A DNA stretch of 64,000 nt, from positions 120,239-184,238 of the forward strand of contig MNCI01007634.1 of NCBI GenBank assembly GCA_015680685.1. Direction: 5' to 3'. Below the pieces are notes generated by a model. That model saw only the letters and a program-made list of their open reading frames with translations. It made no database searches and had not been told where the DNA came from. A program made the position numbers and the translations under genes. Shown piece by piece: positions 1 through 10,699 of the stretch; within the stretch, counting starts at the first letter, position 1; each line of letters begins with the position of its first letter. This DNA comes from Gnetum montanum. Lineage: Eukaryota > Streptophyta > Gnetopsida > Gnetales > Gnetaceae.

Positions 1-1069
1 TTAGGGTATGCTATGGCAAAGTCTGTAGGCAATGTGCTAGGGAGATGAAATGCAAGTAGAGGAAATAAATGCAAATAGTGCATCCTAATGTAAGATGTAA
101 AGTCAACACAGTTGATAGTGATGATGACATGAAGTGGCTTGCCCTTGAAATGTTGATCTCTCATCAGAGTGCTCATGAGAGAGTCAAAGTCAATCCAAGG
201 ATAGGACGATTACAAAGCTATAGCATTATCAATTTTCTTGGGGATGTTATTTTCCCCATTTTTCCTTTTTTTTGTTTTCATTTTTTCTCTTTTTTTTTTG
301 CTTTACTGCAAGGTGAACCCACGTTGGGTTTGGCTTTCTACTAAATGCTAGCTACCAGGTATGGGCCATCGAGTAGATGGGCTTTGCATTGATGAAACCA
401 CATCATGTCTATAGGATAGGTGTTTCCTCCCTAGGATAAGTTGCATTACATTCAATTCAACCTTTATTGGCCAACAAAGGCTCCCCATGGGACAAGTTGT
501 GTTACATCCACCTTAGGTTCTATGATTGATGTGAAGAAAATGCCATATGCATCATAATGTGTATGCATTAGAGGGATGTGCAATCATGAGTATTCAGGGG
601 ATGAGAGGCTATTGGGATGAAGGAATGGATATGTGTAGACTATAATGGAATTAGGGGGATGTGCACTCTTGAGCAACTTAACTAGTCCAATCATGCACAT
701 TGGAGCAATGTGATGACTTGTTGCTATGATGAGATGTGTCTCTGCATGACTACCTCTAAGGCTTCATCCTACAAACACAACTTTGAGAAGATAAGAAAAC
801 CACAAAACATGAAAAGCAAGTGCAAATGCTAGATGTGAAGATGCTACAAGTGCTAGATGTGAAGATGCTATAAATGCATCAAATGTTATGTTGGTTTCAA
901 GTGCTTAGGAAGCCAATGAAAGTGCTAGGGAAATGATGCTATGAGTCCTTCAAAGGTTGCACTATTGGTAGGTGCTCTAAAATATTAGCTAAATGGTAGG
1001 AGGTAATGATTCTATGAGTGCCCCAAGGGTTTCACCAATGGCAGGTGCTCCAACAGATCAGCAACATGC
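1..1069. other. 3' untranslated part of element B, no gene seen
   Basis: No credible coding region. The 91-codon open frame at 69-344 runs into a T-rich tract (about 240-300) and matches nothing else here. The stretch at 700-830 resembles 62740-62830 by eye in the same orientation, so a related element lies at the right end of the window. By position this corresponds to the region between the post-pol array and the 3' LTR. Confidence 0.4.
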
Positions 1070-1300
1070 CAATTTAAAGTCCTGGCAAACCATAAACCCA
1101 ATTTAAGGTCCTAGTAGACCATGATGTGCTAGTTTATAGTCCTAGTAGACTACTAGGTACTAGGTTAATGTCATAGTGGATGGTGGATTTTGTGCTAGTT
1201 TAACATCATGACCCAAGGATGATCTATGCTAGTTTATAGTCATAGCATATTGCTACAGTAGTTTATAGTCATAGCGGACTATCTATGCCAGTTTTTTGCA
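1070..1300 (-). repeat. Repeat array of element B (post-pol type)
   Basis: On the minus strand, degenerate units of about 30 bp carry a core like CTATGACTATAAACTAGCA. The order of unit variants (tat-aaac types, then a gatgttaaac type, then ggaccttaaa types ending in an aaattgggtt-like unit) parallels the array behind integrase in element C at 26930-27215. This array is therefore assigned to the 3' untranslated region. Confidence 0.6.
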
Positions 1301-1479
1301 TCATGGTGGATGAGTGCTTACTTTGCATGTGTGAGGTGAGATGCTACATGCATAGTCATGCTGTGTGCTTGTAGGATCCTACAAAAATCAACTAGAAAAA
1401 CAACATCAAGTGGCACCTATCATAAATAGAGTTAAAATGCATGAATGAAAGGAAAGCAATGCAAAAAGTGATAGTTTTA

Positions 1480-1530
1480 GGTCATTCCAAGCCATGGGCT
1501 ATTTTAAGGCCTTTTTAGACCATTTGTTTT
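1480..1530 (-). repeat. Short repeat array of element B (post-protease type)
   Basis: About two units on the minus strand of the type GGAATGACCTAAAACTAT. These match the array that follows the protease in element C at 17741-17995. It lies about 560 bp past the protease remnant, close to the spacing in C. Confidence 0.5.
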
Positions 1531-2089
1531 TTATGTTTTTCAAATGTAATGCATAAGATAAGTGGATGGATGCATAAACAAATGGAAGCAATGTGTAAAC
1601 TAGGTAAGTAGGTGAAATGTAAATGCATGAACAAATGCAATGTAAACAAAAACTAAAAATGCATGGCTTGTGGAGGCAAGGGGTAAGTAAGAACTAGCAC
1701 GTTTTTTGCCAAGGGAACATCTTAGTTATATAGTTACTTTGTAACTGGGTGTGGATTAAGGGGGGTGGGTGCAAGGCTTAGGATCCACTAGAAGGTTATT
1801 AGCTTCAACCACTCGTTAGGAGTGTGTTAGCCTTAGGTGTTTTGTTCGTTGCTGTAGGTGCATCAACAAGAAACTCCACCTCCAACACTTGCTTCATGTC
1901 TATATTGTGGATAGAAAAAAAGGAGGTGTTATCACTATGGATGATAACTTGACCACCTTCATATGAAAGGTGGACTTATTGATGGATGGAAGAGGAGACA
2001 ACCCGTAGTTGAGCTAGCCAAGGCCTACCCAAGATTAGGTTGAAGCCTAACATCTCCTCTATGATAGTGAAATCTATGCTAGTGGGGAA
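1531..2089. other. Spacer between array and protease of element B, no gene seen
   Basis: Non-coding, decayed element sequence. No open frame, promoter or repeat could be supported. Confidence 0.4.
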
Positions 2090-2554
2090 TTAATCTCCTA
2101 CCATGAAGGCTAAGTTAATTGTACCCCTAATGGTAATGCATAATCCATTGAAGGATTTTATACATGCAGTTTTGGTTGGCTTGATTTTGTCTACTAGGCC
2201 TAGCTTGTTGATGACAAAGTACAGGACTACGTTTTTTGCTACACCATCATTAACATGAAACACTCGAGATGGTGCATTGCCCAACATGTATGCTAATGGA
2301 TCAAACTTTGGATCATCCAAAATGCTTGATCCAAGCTTGGGGATGTGCCAGCTGATTACATTGACTAGGCTTGTGTTGGTTGCATAGCATAGGGTTGGAT
2401 TGTTGGTTGCCAAGTTTGCCAATTTAACATCATAGCAAATGGTCATCACTAGTTTAACATCATAGTGGATATTTGTTGCTATTTTAACATCATAGTAGAT
2501 GGGTTTAGTTGATGCATCAACTGAGTAATGGGTGTGGTTACTGAGGTATGCCAC
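2090..2554 (-). pseudogene. Retropepsin remnant of element B preceded by repeat-derived codons
   Basis: The minus-strand frame of 154 codons has two parts. The first about 55 residues come from the ~33-bp repeat and read as recurring YDVK units. The last about 60 residues match the protease of elements A and C: a FHVNDG motif at the active-site position, then a GLVDKIKPT stretch and a SFNG stretch. The protease cleaves Gag-Pol in related elements. The usual end (ILGRSWL in C) is missing, so this is a fragment. In a normal element gag would sit directly upstream; here a repeat array is found instead, which points to an internal rearrangement. Confidence 0.65.
2400..2515 (-). repeat. Repeat array upstream of element B protease
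   Basis: Three to four units of about 33 bp, on the plus strand like CTAGTTTAACATCATAGTGG. They belong to the same motif family as the arrays at 1070-1300 and 26930-27215. Confidence 0.6.
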
Positions 2555-2829
2555 ACATAAGTGGACTGGATGGACACTGTGGACACTGATGAGACAAGTA
2601 GTATGTAGGATGACTAAGTCATATGGGGCTAGGAGGTGTCCCTTACGTGAGTATAGGATTGGGCAAATGTAGTGGTCACTTGCAAGAAAGGCTAAATTGG
2701 CATGGTCACCATCTCAAAGAGGACAGATGGATTGAATTGAGGAGGGGCTGTACTAAGGAGTAATTTTTGGAAGACAATGTAGAGGGGGATCTCATGTTTG
2801 AAGCATGCCTTGAACTCATCTTCTTCCTC

Positions 2830-3141
2830 CTATGACGGTTCTTCATAGGTTGTCCCTACATCATGCTCATTTGCACAGATGAGCTGGGACAATAGATGAT
2901 GGTAGGAATCTATGAGTGGGATTATGTCAAACAAGGAGGCATTGTAGTCCCATCCATCCCAGTGGACTTGTTCATAGTCTTGTTTTGCCTCCAAGTCAAG
3001 GTAATCCACTGCTAATCCTTCTTGGATTTTGGCACAAATAAAACTATATTGTTTGTGGCTTAGCATGGCATACTTTGGGTGGATTGTGGTGTCAAATGTG
3101 TTAGAGACTAATGTGGAAGGTTGATCTAGATTCATGTTCAT
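2830..3141 (-). pseudogene. N-terminal gag fragment of element B
   Basis: A 103-codon minus-strand frame lies about 0.5 kb inside the LTR. It resembles two other N-terminal gag regions in the window. Its QYSFICAKI matches HYNFICTKI of element A, and its DIIPLIDSYHHLLSQL matches DYIPLSNIYICILAQL of A and the SIHLIQINQWLLDQL segment of element C at about 14110. The start codon near 3141 gives a leader of about 0.5 kb, similar to C (408 bp). The Gag core that should follow is absent. The function of this N-terminal domain is not known to me. Confidence 0.6.
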
Positions 3142-3175
3142 AAATCAAGCTGTGAGAGTTATTATTTACAATGAA

Positions 3176-3421
3176 TGGCTAACTCTAAAAACTGCAGAAA
3201 AATGACTAAGGCTACCAGTAGCAGAAAAATGGATAAGTATAAAAATGTAGAAAATTAGCTAAGTGTAAAAATGTGGAAAAATAGCTAAGTATGAAAACTA
3301 CAAAAAATTGACTAAGTGTAAAACTGTAGAAAATTTGGCTAATTACTAAAATACAAAAAAGATGCTAAGTATGAAAATGTAGAAAAAATGCTAACTATGA
3401 AAGCTACTGAAAATGGCTAAC
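3176..3421 (-). repeat. About 27-bp tandem repeat in element B leader
   Basis: Eight to nine degenerate A-rich units with a consensus near GCTAAGTATGAAAATGTAGA (plus strand) lie between the primer site and the start of gag. They have no coding value. They differ from the TAAACTAGC arrays elsewhere. Confidence 0.65.
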
Positions 3422-3644
3422 TCTCGTGCTACACTTGCTACACTAGAGTTGGCTACACTCTCTATGTTGAGAGCTAGCTATGCTCTCCCGGGTGCCTAGA
3501 ATATTGGTCAAGTGCCAAAGATATACTTTGGCTTTTGACTAGTGGGGTTTTAGGGGAATTGATGATGGGGTCCAACCTACACCAATCGGTGATGGAAAGA
3601 GCATGCAGGACAACAATTAGAAAATGTAAAAGGAAATGGCAAGG

Positions 3645-3662
3645 TCCTTCTTCTAGTACTAA
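3645..3662 (-). other. Primer binding site of element B
   Basis: On the minus strand the bases just inside the LTR read TAGTACTAGAAGAAGGACC. Element C has TGGTACTAGAAGGAGGGCC and element A TGGTGCTACAAGAAGGACC at the same place. The TGG expected from a tRNA CCA end is mutated to TAG here. The primer tRNA is not assigned; it is not a good match to the initiator-Met site TGGTATCAGAGC. Confidence 0.6.
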
Positions 3663-3665
3663 AAA

Positions 3666-5591
3666 TGGTAATGACTAAAAATGTCAGTGGCTGGAATCAC
3701 CAAGGGATCAACAGATGCACAACCTTAACACCACCTCTGTGCAAGGACCTTACTAGAAATAGAGGTAAAGTGTCCTAAATGGTCTTTTTGATTGAATAGG
3801 AACTTTGTTGATTGCAACCAAGGTAGTAGGTATAATTGGGGGGTGGCATGGTTAGCCAAAATGCAAGTGCAAACAATGAAAAATTATGCTAAGTGTCAAA
3901 GTGCTTCGTGGTGTTATGTGTAAAGTGTATCCATGGAATGGGGCCAAGTGTAGCCAAGGGTTTCAACTAAAATGAGAGTGTCAACCTATGAAGACTACTG
4001 CCTGAGCATAGGACAATATGAAAACAGGTGAAAAGTGTGAAAAAATGTAATAAAATGCTAGAAATAAGAGAGAGAAATGAAACATTGCCCCAAATGGAAG
4101 TGTAGTTAACTCCAAAAGGGTCTTAGAAGGTACACAATGTACAACAGGAATAGTGAAAGCATAGTCACAATCTCAGTGGTGTCAAGTTGTGAAGTTTGGT
4201 GCTCATCGTGATGAATCATGCCTGTTGGGTTGGTCGTTGTGGTGTATCATGGGTTGTGGTGTCCTACAAGGCTGTAGTAGGGCTATGGTGGATCATAGAA
4301 TGCAACTTTGCCTCTCTACCGGTGCATCTAGGCCTTGTTCACCCAAAGATGCTTGATGCCAAATGCCAAATGCCAAGTGCTAAAAATGTTCACATCTATG
4401 GAATGCCAACTACTTGGGAATGTTAACTATCTAGGAATTCCAACATTTGAGGATCCAGGGATATTTATAGGCCTAGGGTTAGTGCAAAACACCAATTGGA
4501 TGTCATGGGGTAATGTGGTAGGTGGGACTACAAGAAAATTTTAAAAAAATTTCCAAGTCTAGAGGTGACGAAAAAAAAGTTCAAAAACTTTTCTAACACT
4601 AGTTGCTACACTCACCCCTTGTTATGCATGGGATGCATAACTCAGCAGTTAGAAAAAAATTGCAAAAATGGTATTTGAAGCTAACTACACTCAACACTTA
4701 GAAAAATTTGGGGAAACTGCCACTATTTTGACACTTAGCTAAATTTGTAGTCAAGATGTTGAGATCCAACGTTTTGTGGTGCTTTAATCTCACCTTAAGT
4801 GTACATGCTAGGGATAGTGTGCTTAGCATGGAAATAGGGATTTCTATCATGGAAGAACCATAAATCCTAGATTTGGACTAGTTTTGGCCTCAATCGTTTG
4901 AGCATGTGTGCCTCCAATATTGTTGGGATTGAGGACTAGGGTTTGAGCTCAAGTTTGGATAGTTTGGAGATTTCTTAGAGGGGATTTTGGCATCCCCCTT
5001 ATTTTCTACACTATGGCTAGTATGCTTAGTATGGAAGACTAGGGGAAAGTAGCTTTTTAGCTTTATACATCATTTTTGGTAATGCATGTAGGTCTCCAAG
5101 ATTGCTAGTATCAAATACTAATGTCCAACATCAAAATTTGGTCATTTCAAACATTTATGAATGCTTTTTAGGCTTTCCCAATTTTTTTCATAGTAGGGCT
5201 TCCATGCTCAATGTGGAAGATTGGGGGGAAAGGCTTTTTGACTACTTATGATCAATCTTGTCAAATCTAATGGTCTTAGGATGTGCAAACAAAGTTCTAG
5301 GACACACATAGGGCTTTTCAATGTTCTTTCAAGGTCTTTGGATGTCATTTTGAAGTTTCCCAAAAATTTTCCCCTTTCTTCCACATTGATCAACATGGAC
5401 AAGATGGCTCTCAACATAAAAGAACTGAGGAACCCTAATTTTAATCAGTTTCAATCATTTCTACCTATTCATGCAAGCTTCTAAGGTTGTTGGTGTAAAC
5501 TGCTAATACCTGATGTCAAATTTTGATTCGTTCAAGAGTTATTAAGTAATTTTTTAGCTTTCCCCCTAATGAGTGGTGAGGTACCCCTACA
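3666..5591 (-). repeat. 5' LTR of element B
   Basis: The inner end aligns by eye with the LTR end of element C, just before the shared primer site. Read on the minus strand it ends in CA at 3666-3667. A TATA box lies inside it at 4461-4469. The outer end at 5591 (minus strand TGTAGGGGTAC) is a guess from the TG rule. An approximately 85-bp segment occurs twice (5092-5185 and 5474-5566), so the U3 part has internal duplications. Confidence 0.55.
4461..4469 (-). promoter_or_regulatory. LTR TATA box of element B
   Basis: On the minus strand CCTATAAATAT, the same core as the LTR TATA box of element C (CCTATAAATAT at 12782-12792). It lies about 800 bp before the LTR end. Confidence 0.5.
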
Positions 5592-7303
5592 CTCAACCAT
5601 ACGAATATAATCATTACATGCGCAATCTAGTCACAGACTAAGTGCCTACATGCCTTATGGAACACTTAAGGTTAATCATTCATTGTCTTCCCAAGCTCAC
5701 TTGTATTTGTCAAGGTTGTATGGTTAAGTGAACTTAAGGTACATGATTTTTATATCTTTTATGTTTTATCACCTATGCTAAGAGAGGAAAGGGTTGATGA
5801 GACTAAGTAACTAACTTTAACTAACTAAGTTCTAATGCCTAGCATCAGTATCCGTTCCCACTTGTTGTTCACACCCTGAACCAATGCAACCTTCTGGGAT
5901 TACCAAACGCTAGTCGTTGCTAGGATTACCAAGCATAACACACATGCTCAAAGTGGTTGTATTGAATGCACTTAACTATGGGAGAAGGGTTGAGAGAGAT
6001 TTAATTAACTAATAAAGCATTTAAATTATGAATAATAAATAATAGTAATTAAAGTCCTATTTAGCTTAGTCCATGCACTACAAGGTTTATCCAAAAGTTT
6101 ATCTTTATTTCTGTACACAAACTTGTGCTCAGGTACAATATTTGCTTGAATAAAGATCCGTTCACTTTGGGACTCCTACGGCAGGCACATGGAAATTACT
6201 CTAACTTTGGAATGGAAAAACTACAAGAGTTTGGCTACTGTCTAGATCTATATGAAGAAATAAAGGAGAGCTGCCTCTTATTTATAGATTTGGTGACGTG
6301 CTGCGATATCGTGTCAAAAAGGAGGTTTATGCTAATTTTAGAATTTTTTCAACATTGGTGAATTTTTTCTAAATAAAAGACAAATATTTTTCATTTTCTT
6401 TAACATGGGTGGATAGGGCTCACTGTAAGCTTTCAAACAATCATAGAATCACTCTTTTTGAAGCTCAAATGAATTTTAACAAATATTTTTCTAACCCTGT
6501 GCAAAAGGGAAATTCATGGTTATTCTACTAATTTGTCTATATTTCATGTAAAAATGGCTATGTATTTTTACTTGCAAAGGATATGTTTACAAAGTTTGTG
6601 CTTTTAGAGTTTTGTTCATAGTCGAATCACTAAAATTGGAGCTTTCATGAATTTTTGATAAATTTTTGGTTTTGGCTATGTAAATAAGGCAAAATTCTAG
6701 TTGTAGCACATTGCCCCCTCGGGGATGGAAATGATTGATATGTGTAGTTTCCCATGTAAAATCATGTGAAACTTATGCTTTAAATATGTTTTTTAAAGAA
6801 AAATAATGGCTTCACTAGTCTTTTTGTTTTTTAAATTTACTATGGCTATATGCTTTTTTATTTTTTTAATACCTTTTTTAAGTTTTAATGATTTTTTCTA
6901 AATTCATGCATGTTTTTTCTAAATTTATGCATACTTTAGACTAAGGCTTAGTTTTTGCTATAAAGTCTTGGATATAGTATCTTGGTTATGAAGTAAAAGG
7001 TTACCAACGATGATAATGCAATTTCTTAAGCTAACTTAGATAAACACCTTAGAGCTTTTTACATAGGCTAATTTCACCTCCAATTAGATGTTTTTTTTTC
7101 CAAATTTGCCAAGTATTTACATAATGAAAGGCTATGTAAGGTCGTACTAATGTTTTCTCATGGAATTGCTTAAGATAATTTAGATAAACATCTTAGAGCT
7201 TTTGCTAGAGGCTAATTTCACCTTCGACTAGATGTTTTTTCTAAATTTGTGAAGTAATGCTAAATGGTCATAATGTTTTTATTTTTCTTTATGCATGATT
7301 TAG
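5592..7303. other. Unassigned part of element A, possible promoter
   Basis: No coding region is supported; the 78-codon frame at 6125-6361 has no relative here. The minus strand has a good TATA core (CTATAAATAAG, 6278-6286), so part of this block could be an older LTR remnant. The 6740-7020 part is T-rich. By analogy with element C, the first exon and promoter of the antisense gene should lie here on the plus strand, but I could not find them. Confidence 0.3.
7022..7255 (+). repeat. Tandem duplication of about 140 bp
   Basis: Two copies share AGATAAACACCTTAGAGCTT / AGATAAACATCTTAGAGCTT, then a GGCTAATTTCACCT segment and an AGATGTTTTTT segment. They start near 7025 and 7167. They lie immediately upstream of the first recognisable exon of the antisense gene. 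Confidence 0.6.
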
Positions 7304-9539
7304 TTGAAACCCATCCTCATCATTGTGAAGTTGTTGGGTATCCTGTGCTATATTGGTCATCCCAAGATCAATACCCCACATCTCAATATGGATTTGAAGA
7401 AGTTGTTGTTGTTGGTTTGGCCTAGGATAAGGAAATTCCTAGCCTACATCTTAAAGAACTTTAGTGTGATGTGGTTACACTTATCTACAAATGTGGCAAG
7501 GTTTATAGTAGAGATCCTACTACCTCAGGAATCCAACTTGGTTGTCAAATTTATTTCTAATAAGTTGCCTCCTAGGATGCCAAGGGGATAGATAGATGTC
7601 ATCAATCCACATTGCCTCATAGAGATTTGGATGATGCCAAAGTATAGAAAGTATATTGCTAACGATACTTTGATGGTGGTACATAGAGCCCACATGTTAT
7701 TCTAGAACCTACTAGGCACCATGTGTCATCTACAGAGGTAAGCATGGCTATTGTAATGTTTTTATGTTTTTGGCTTAACCATCTTCCCTAACTTCATTAG
7801 TTTTACAAACTTCTTGCAGGTACAAGATCAACAATAAAATCTTGGTAATGGCACAAACTACTTTGGACAAATTCACCAAGAGTCCTCAGATTAGACCTAC
7901 TGTGTATCAACAGTTAAGAGGAGACATTGATTCATACATCTTAAGATTCAATCTTGTATACAAGAAGTGTAAGGATGATGGGATGATGCACAACTAGTCG
8001 ACAAATTCTAAGAACTCTATAGATCAAACCCTTGTAGTTGGGACCTCCACACTAAAGAAGAAAAGGAAAGGGAAACACAAAGGTTATAGCTTCTAGTGTT
8101 TCATGGCTATAACTTTGAGTGTTCTATTGCTTTAACTAGTTGTTAAACTTGCTTATGGTGATGCTAACTATTGATTATTGATTTGAAGTACCTTCCACCT
8201 CTATTGATGTCACTAAACCACTTTCAAGGACATGTCACAAGGATACCTTCATCCTAAGGTTTGTTTAGGTGATACTAGCATAGGAGTGGATAAAGGGACA
8301 AGCATCTAGGTATGTTCAAGTAAACATCTAGTGTTTGGGTTTACTCGATGTATTTGTGACACCCATCCCTTCCATCCCTATTGTGGAGATGTTGCATGTC
8401 ATCAACTCCCTTGATGACAAGGTTGGTCATTTCAGCACCATCATCTAGGGTGTGAAGGTGAACATAGATGTTGGTGTAGGCCTCTTTTGTGACTTTTTTG
8501 GTATTCTCATTGATAGGGTAAAGGTTTTCACCAAGATAGTAAGGGAAATTGGTCATTGCAACAAAGTTTCTAAATAGCTTGATGCTAACATAGGCCACTC
8601 CAAAATTTCCATGGATAGCTTCACAAACCATGATGCAAAGCAATCATATCCTTTATTCAGGTCTAGTACATTTTCCAAACTATTATTGCAAAAGAATGTA
8701 ATCAAAATAGTGTAGGGATGGACCTTTAAGAAGCTCCTGATGGAGGGTACCAGATTTGATTAGGCAGCTACTTTGGCTATTGGGCATGAAGAGGAGATCC
8801 TTAGAATTTGTGTTAATACCTCCATAATAATCCATATGCACCTTGCATTTTTTTCTAGTTATCTAAAGAGATTTGTGGAGTTTTGAGTGGTGTACAGGAA
8901 TGGGCGATGGGTTTTCCAAGATCCAAGCTAACTTTCTAGATCTTGGATAAAGCACATTTATCCAATGGTGCAATCCCAAAACCCACCAAAGGGGATGGAT
9001 GATCCGTTATCCATCACCACTAAGAATCTTGATGTTAGGCAGTGTGAGTCTCCTAATAGCATTAATGATTATGAGCCTTTCACATTTCTTACTAGTGTCT
9101 TAGATGCTAGAAAATGGTGTATGGAGGCTACAAGGGTAGCTTTGGAGAAACTCAAGAGACCTATCTAGGAGGGACCACCAACATCAAACCAACTTGCCCT
9201 AAAGAAGCTTAAGTTTAAGCTTAGATCATCATAGCAAATAGTTATAGGTATGCTTTATTTAAATTTGGCTATATCATGTTTTAATGTTTATAGCTACTTA
9301 TGGCTTCATGAGTTAACTAGTTTTCTATGTGCTATGATTTATAAACAAATGTCAGGATATGGTAGCCCAAGCTACTATAGAGGTAGACCAAAGGTGTGTA
9401 GAAGAGGCACTCCTAAAGAAACCTGTGGTTGAATGGTTTGCCAATGTGGATATAAATGATCTAGATGTCTTGTTCAATGAGGCAGTACTAGGTACATCCC
9501 CCATCATCATCCTTGAGAAGGAAGAGAAGGAGGAGCCAG
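7304..9539 (+). pseudogene. Antisense gene of element A, intron-containing, function unknown
   Basis: This gene runs against the sense of element A, just beyond its protease. Predicted exons are 7304-7737, 7820 to about 8100, about 8190-9247 and 9356-9539. Splice sites visible include CAGAG/GTAAGC at 7737, TTGCAG/G at 7819, ATAG/GTATGC at 9247, TGTCAG/GA at 9355 and CCAG/GTATGC at 9539. The protein matches the antisense gene of element C through exons 2-4. Matches include LIIVKLLGILC against LIILEIVGILC, GDIDSYILRFNLVYKKCK against GKWHTYLDQFPNLYGICK, TPIPSIPIVEML against TPNPSVPTIEML, and FVEF.VVYRNG against LMEFLVVHENG. The 7737 and 9247 junctions have the same phase as in C. Several in-frame TAG codons, and a phase mismatch into the last exon, show it is dead. 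The exons matching C exons 6-7 are absent, and the gene abuts the protease at 9579. Confidence 0.7.
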
Positions 9540-9578
9540 GTATGCTGATGCCTTAATATTTTCATTATATCTCATTCA

Positions 9579-10052
9579 TTAGTCAGTGGTTGTGGGGAAT
9601 TTCTCCTTAGTTACAAAATGCAAGGAGATAGACCCCTTGGTAGTAACTCTTGATTCATTGAAGGATTTAAGAGCTATGGTGGTTATTAGTTGTATCTTCT
9701 TAGTTAAGCCCAAGTGTTCAACAGTGGTGCATAAGATGACGTTGGTTGTAGCTCCATCATCAACATGCACTTGATGTAATTTAAACTATCTTATGCATAT
9801 GCTTATAAATAGAGATGTCATATTTACTTTGTCATTTTTGGTATTAACCTTAATTTCACTATTGTAAAATGTTAAGAATGTTGACTTCTCCACCCTTGGT
9901 GAGGGAGGACTCGTCACTACAAGAATGACTTTGATGTTCATGGGAATGTCCTCACTAATAGGGATGAAAGTAAACATTTTGACTAATGCCTCATGATGTA
10001 TGGAAAAAGTCATGATTATGTCATACAAGCTTAGTATTCTTCTACCCAACAA
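9579..10052 (-). pseudogene. Protease (retropepsin) remnant of element A
   Basis: Two overlapping minus-strand frames (9786-10052 and 9579-9770) together cover the protease region. The upstream part reads ILSLYDIIMTFSIHHEALV, matching MLSLYDLIMMSVLHYKALI of element C. The downstream part carries MHVDDGATTNVI, matching VHVDDGVSTNVI of C, followed by the SFN segment. The expected role is cleavage of Gag-Pol. The catalytic motif is D-D-G rather than D-S/T-G. A frame shift between 9770 and 9786 breaks it, and the C-terminal flap and GRSWL end are lost where the antisense gene abuts. Confidence 0.75.
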
Positions 10053-10176
10053 ATTTCCTAACTTGGTCTATTGCACTAAGAAAGTTTTTATCATTGGCTA
10101 TGGGCTTGTCATCCCCATTATGCTTTACTTCCTTCATGCATCCCAAAATGCAAACTTCAACTTTAGGTTGTTATTG

Positions 10177-10689
10177 TTAAGGCTCTTCCTCTTTTCTTTG
10201 GTTATGAGTTTTGATTTCCTCATGTGGTTTGTTGGTTGGAGTGGGTTGGGTAGAGGAGGTCATGGGTATAGTCAAAATGGGACTAGGCTTCGATGCATCC
10301 ACTTCCTTTTGTGCTTTCCTTTGCTTATCACCCTTGTTGTTAGGCCTTTTCTTATGCTTTTTACTTTGTTTGGTTGAAGTTTTTTGGTTGTTACTCATTG
10401 GTTGTTAGGAAGAGGTACTAGCATTGGCTACCATAGGTGGTCATTGCATAGTTGTTTGGACTACAACTACTTGGGTTATGTTGGGTTGGAACACCTTGAT
10501 GATAAAATATTCCTTGGGAGGTACTTGTGATGGTGATTTTATGACAAAGGAGGATCTTGAGCTATGGGAGGCTAAAGAAGCCCTTTCATCATAGAGGGGT
10601 ACTTGAATCATGAATGGTTCTCTTGCAAATCTTTGATCCTCATCAATGTTGAATGTTGAAATAACATAAGGGTTGTCATTAGCATTCAA
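10177..10689 (-). pseudogene. Gag C-terminal linker of element A
   Basis: Two minus-strand frames lie between the zinc knuckle and the protease. The frame at 10177-10398 is rich in Lys, Gln and Pro (KKHKKRPNNKGDKQRKAQK segment), like the charged linker at 16454-16750 in element C. The frame at 10441-10689 has no clear match. The position fits a basic, unstructured tail of Gag before the protease. Confidence 0.5.
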
Positions 10690-10699
10690 CGGGTCTTTG

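Larger units (their letters stand above)
1..5591 (-). mobile_element. Element B: non-autonomous Tat/Ogre-like LTR retrotransposon, partial
   Basis: Read on the minus strand, this block runs LTR (3666-5591), primer binding site, leader, start of gag (2830-3141), a short repeat array, a protease remnant (2090-2290), then repeat arrays at about 1500 and 1300-1070. The LTR end, primer site, gag start, protease and arrays are each recognisably related by eye to the same parts of element C. The gag core, RT, RNase H and integrase are missing, and no antisense gene was found. The 3' LTR would lie beyond the left edge of the window. The upper boundary (5591) rests on a TG-type terminus and is tentative. 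It probably inserted into element A, because A-type sequence resumes further right. Confidence 0.6.

Noticed and set aside
69-344. 91-codon plus-strand frame as a possible last exon of an antisense gene in element B
   Set aside because: No similarity to exon 7 of the element C gene, and it runs into a T-rich tract.
1070-1300. CRISPR-like array (spaced short repeats)
   Set aside because: Units are degenerate and contiguous without unique spacers of constant length, no cas genes, and the setting is a plant retroelement.
8341-8643. 100-codon minus-strand frame as an element A gene
   Set aside because: It is the shadow of antisense exon 4 on the plus strand, which has the clear homology.
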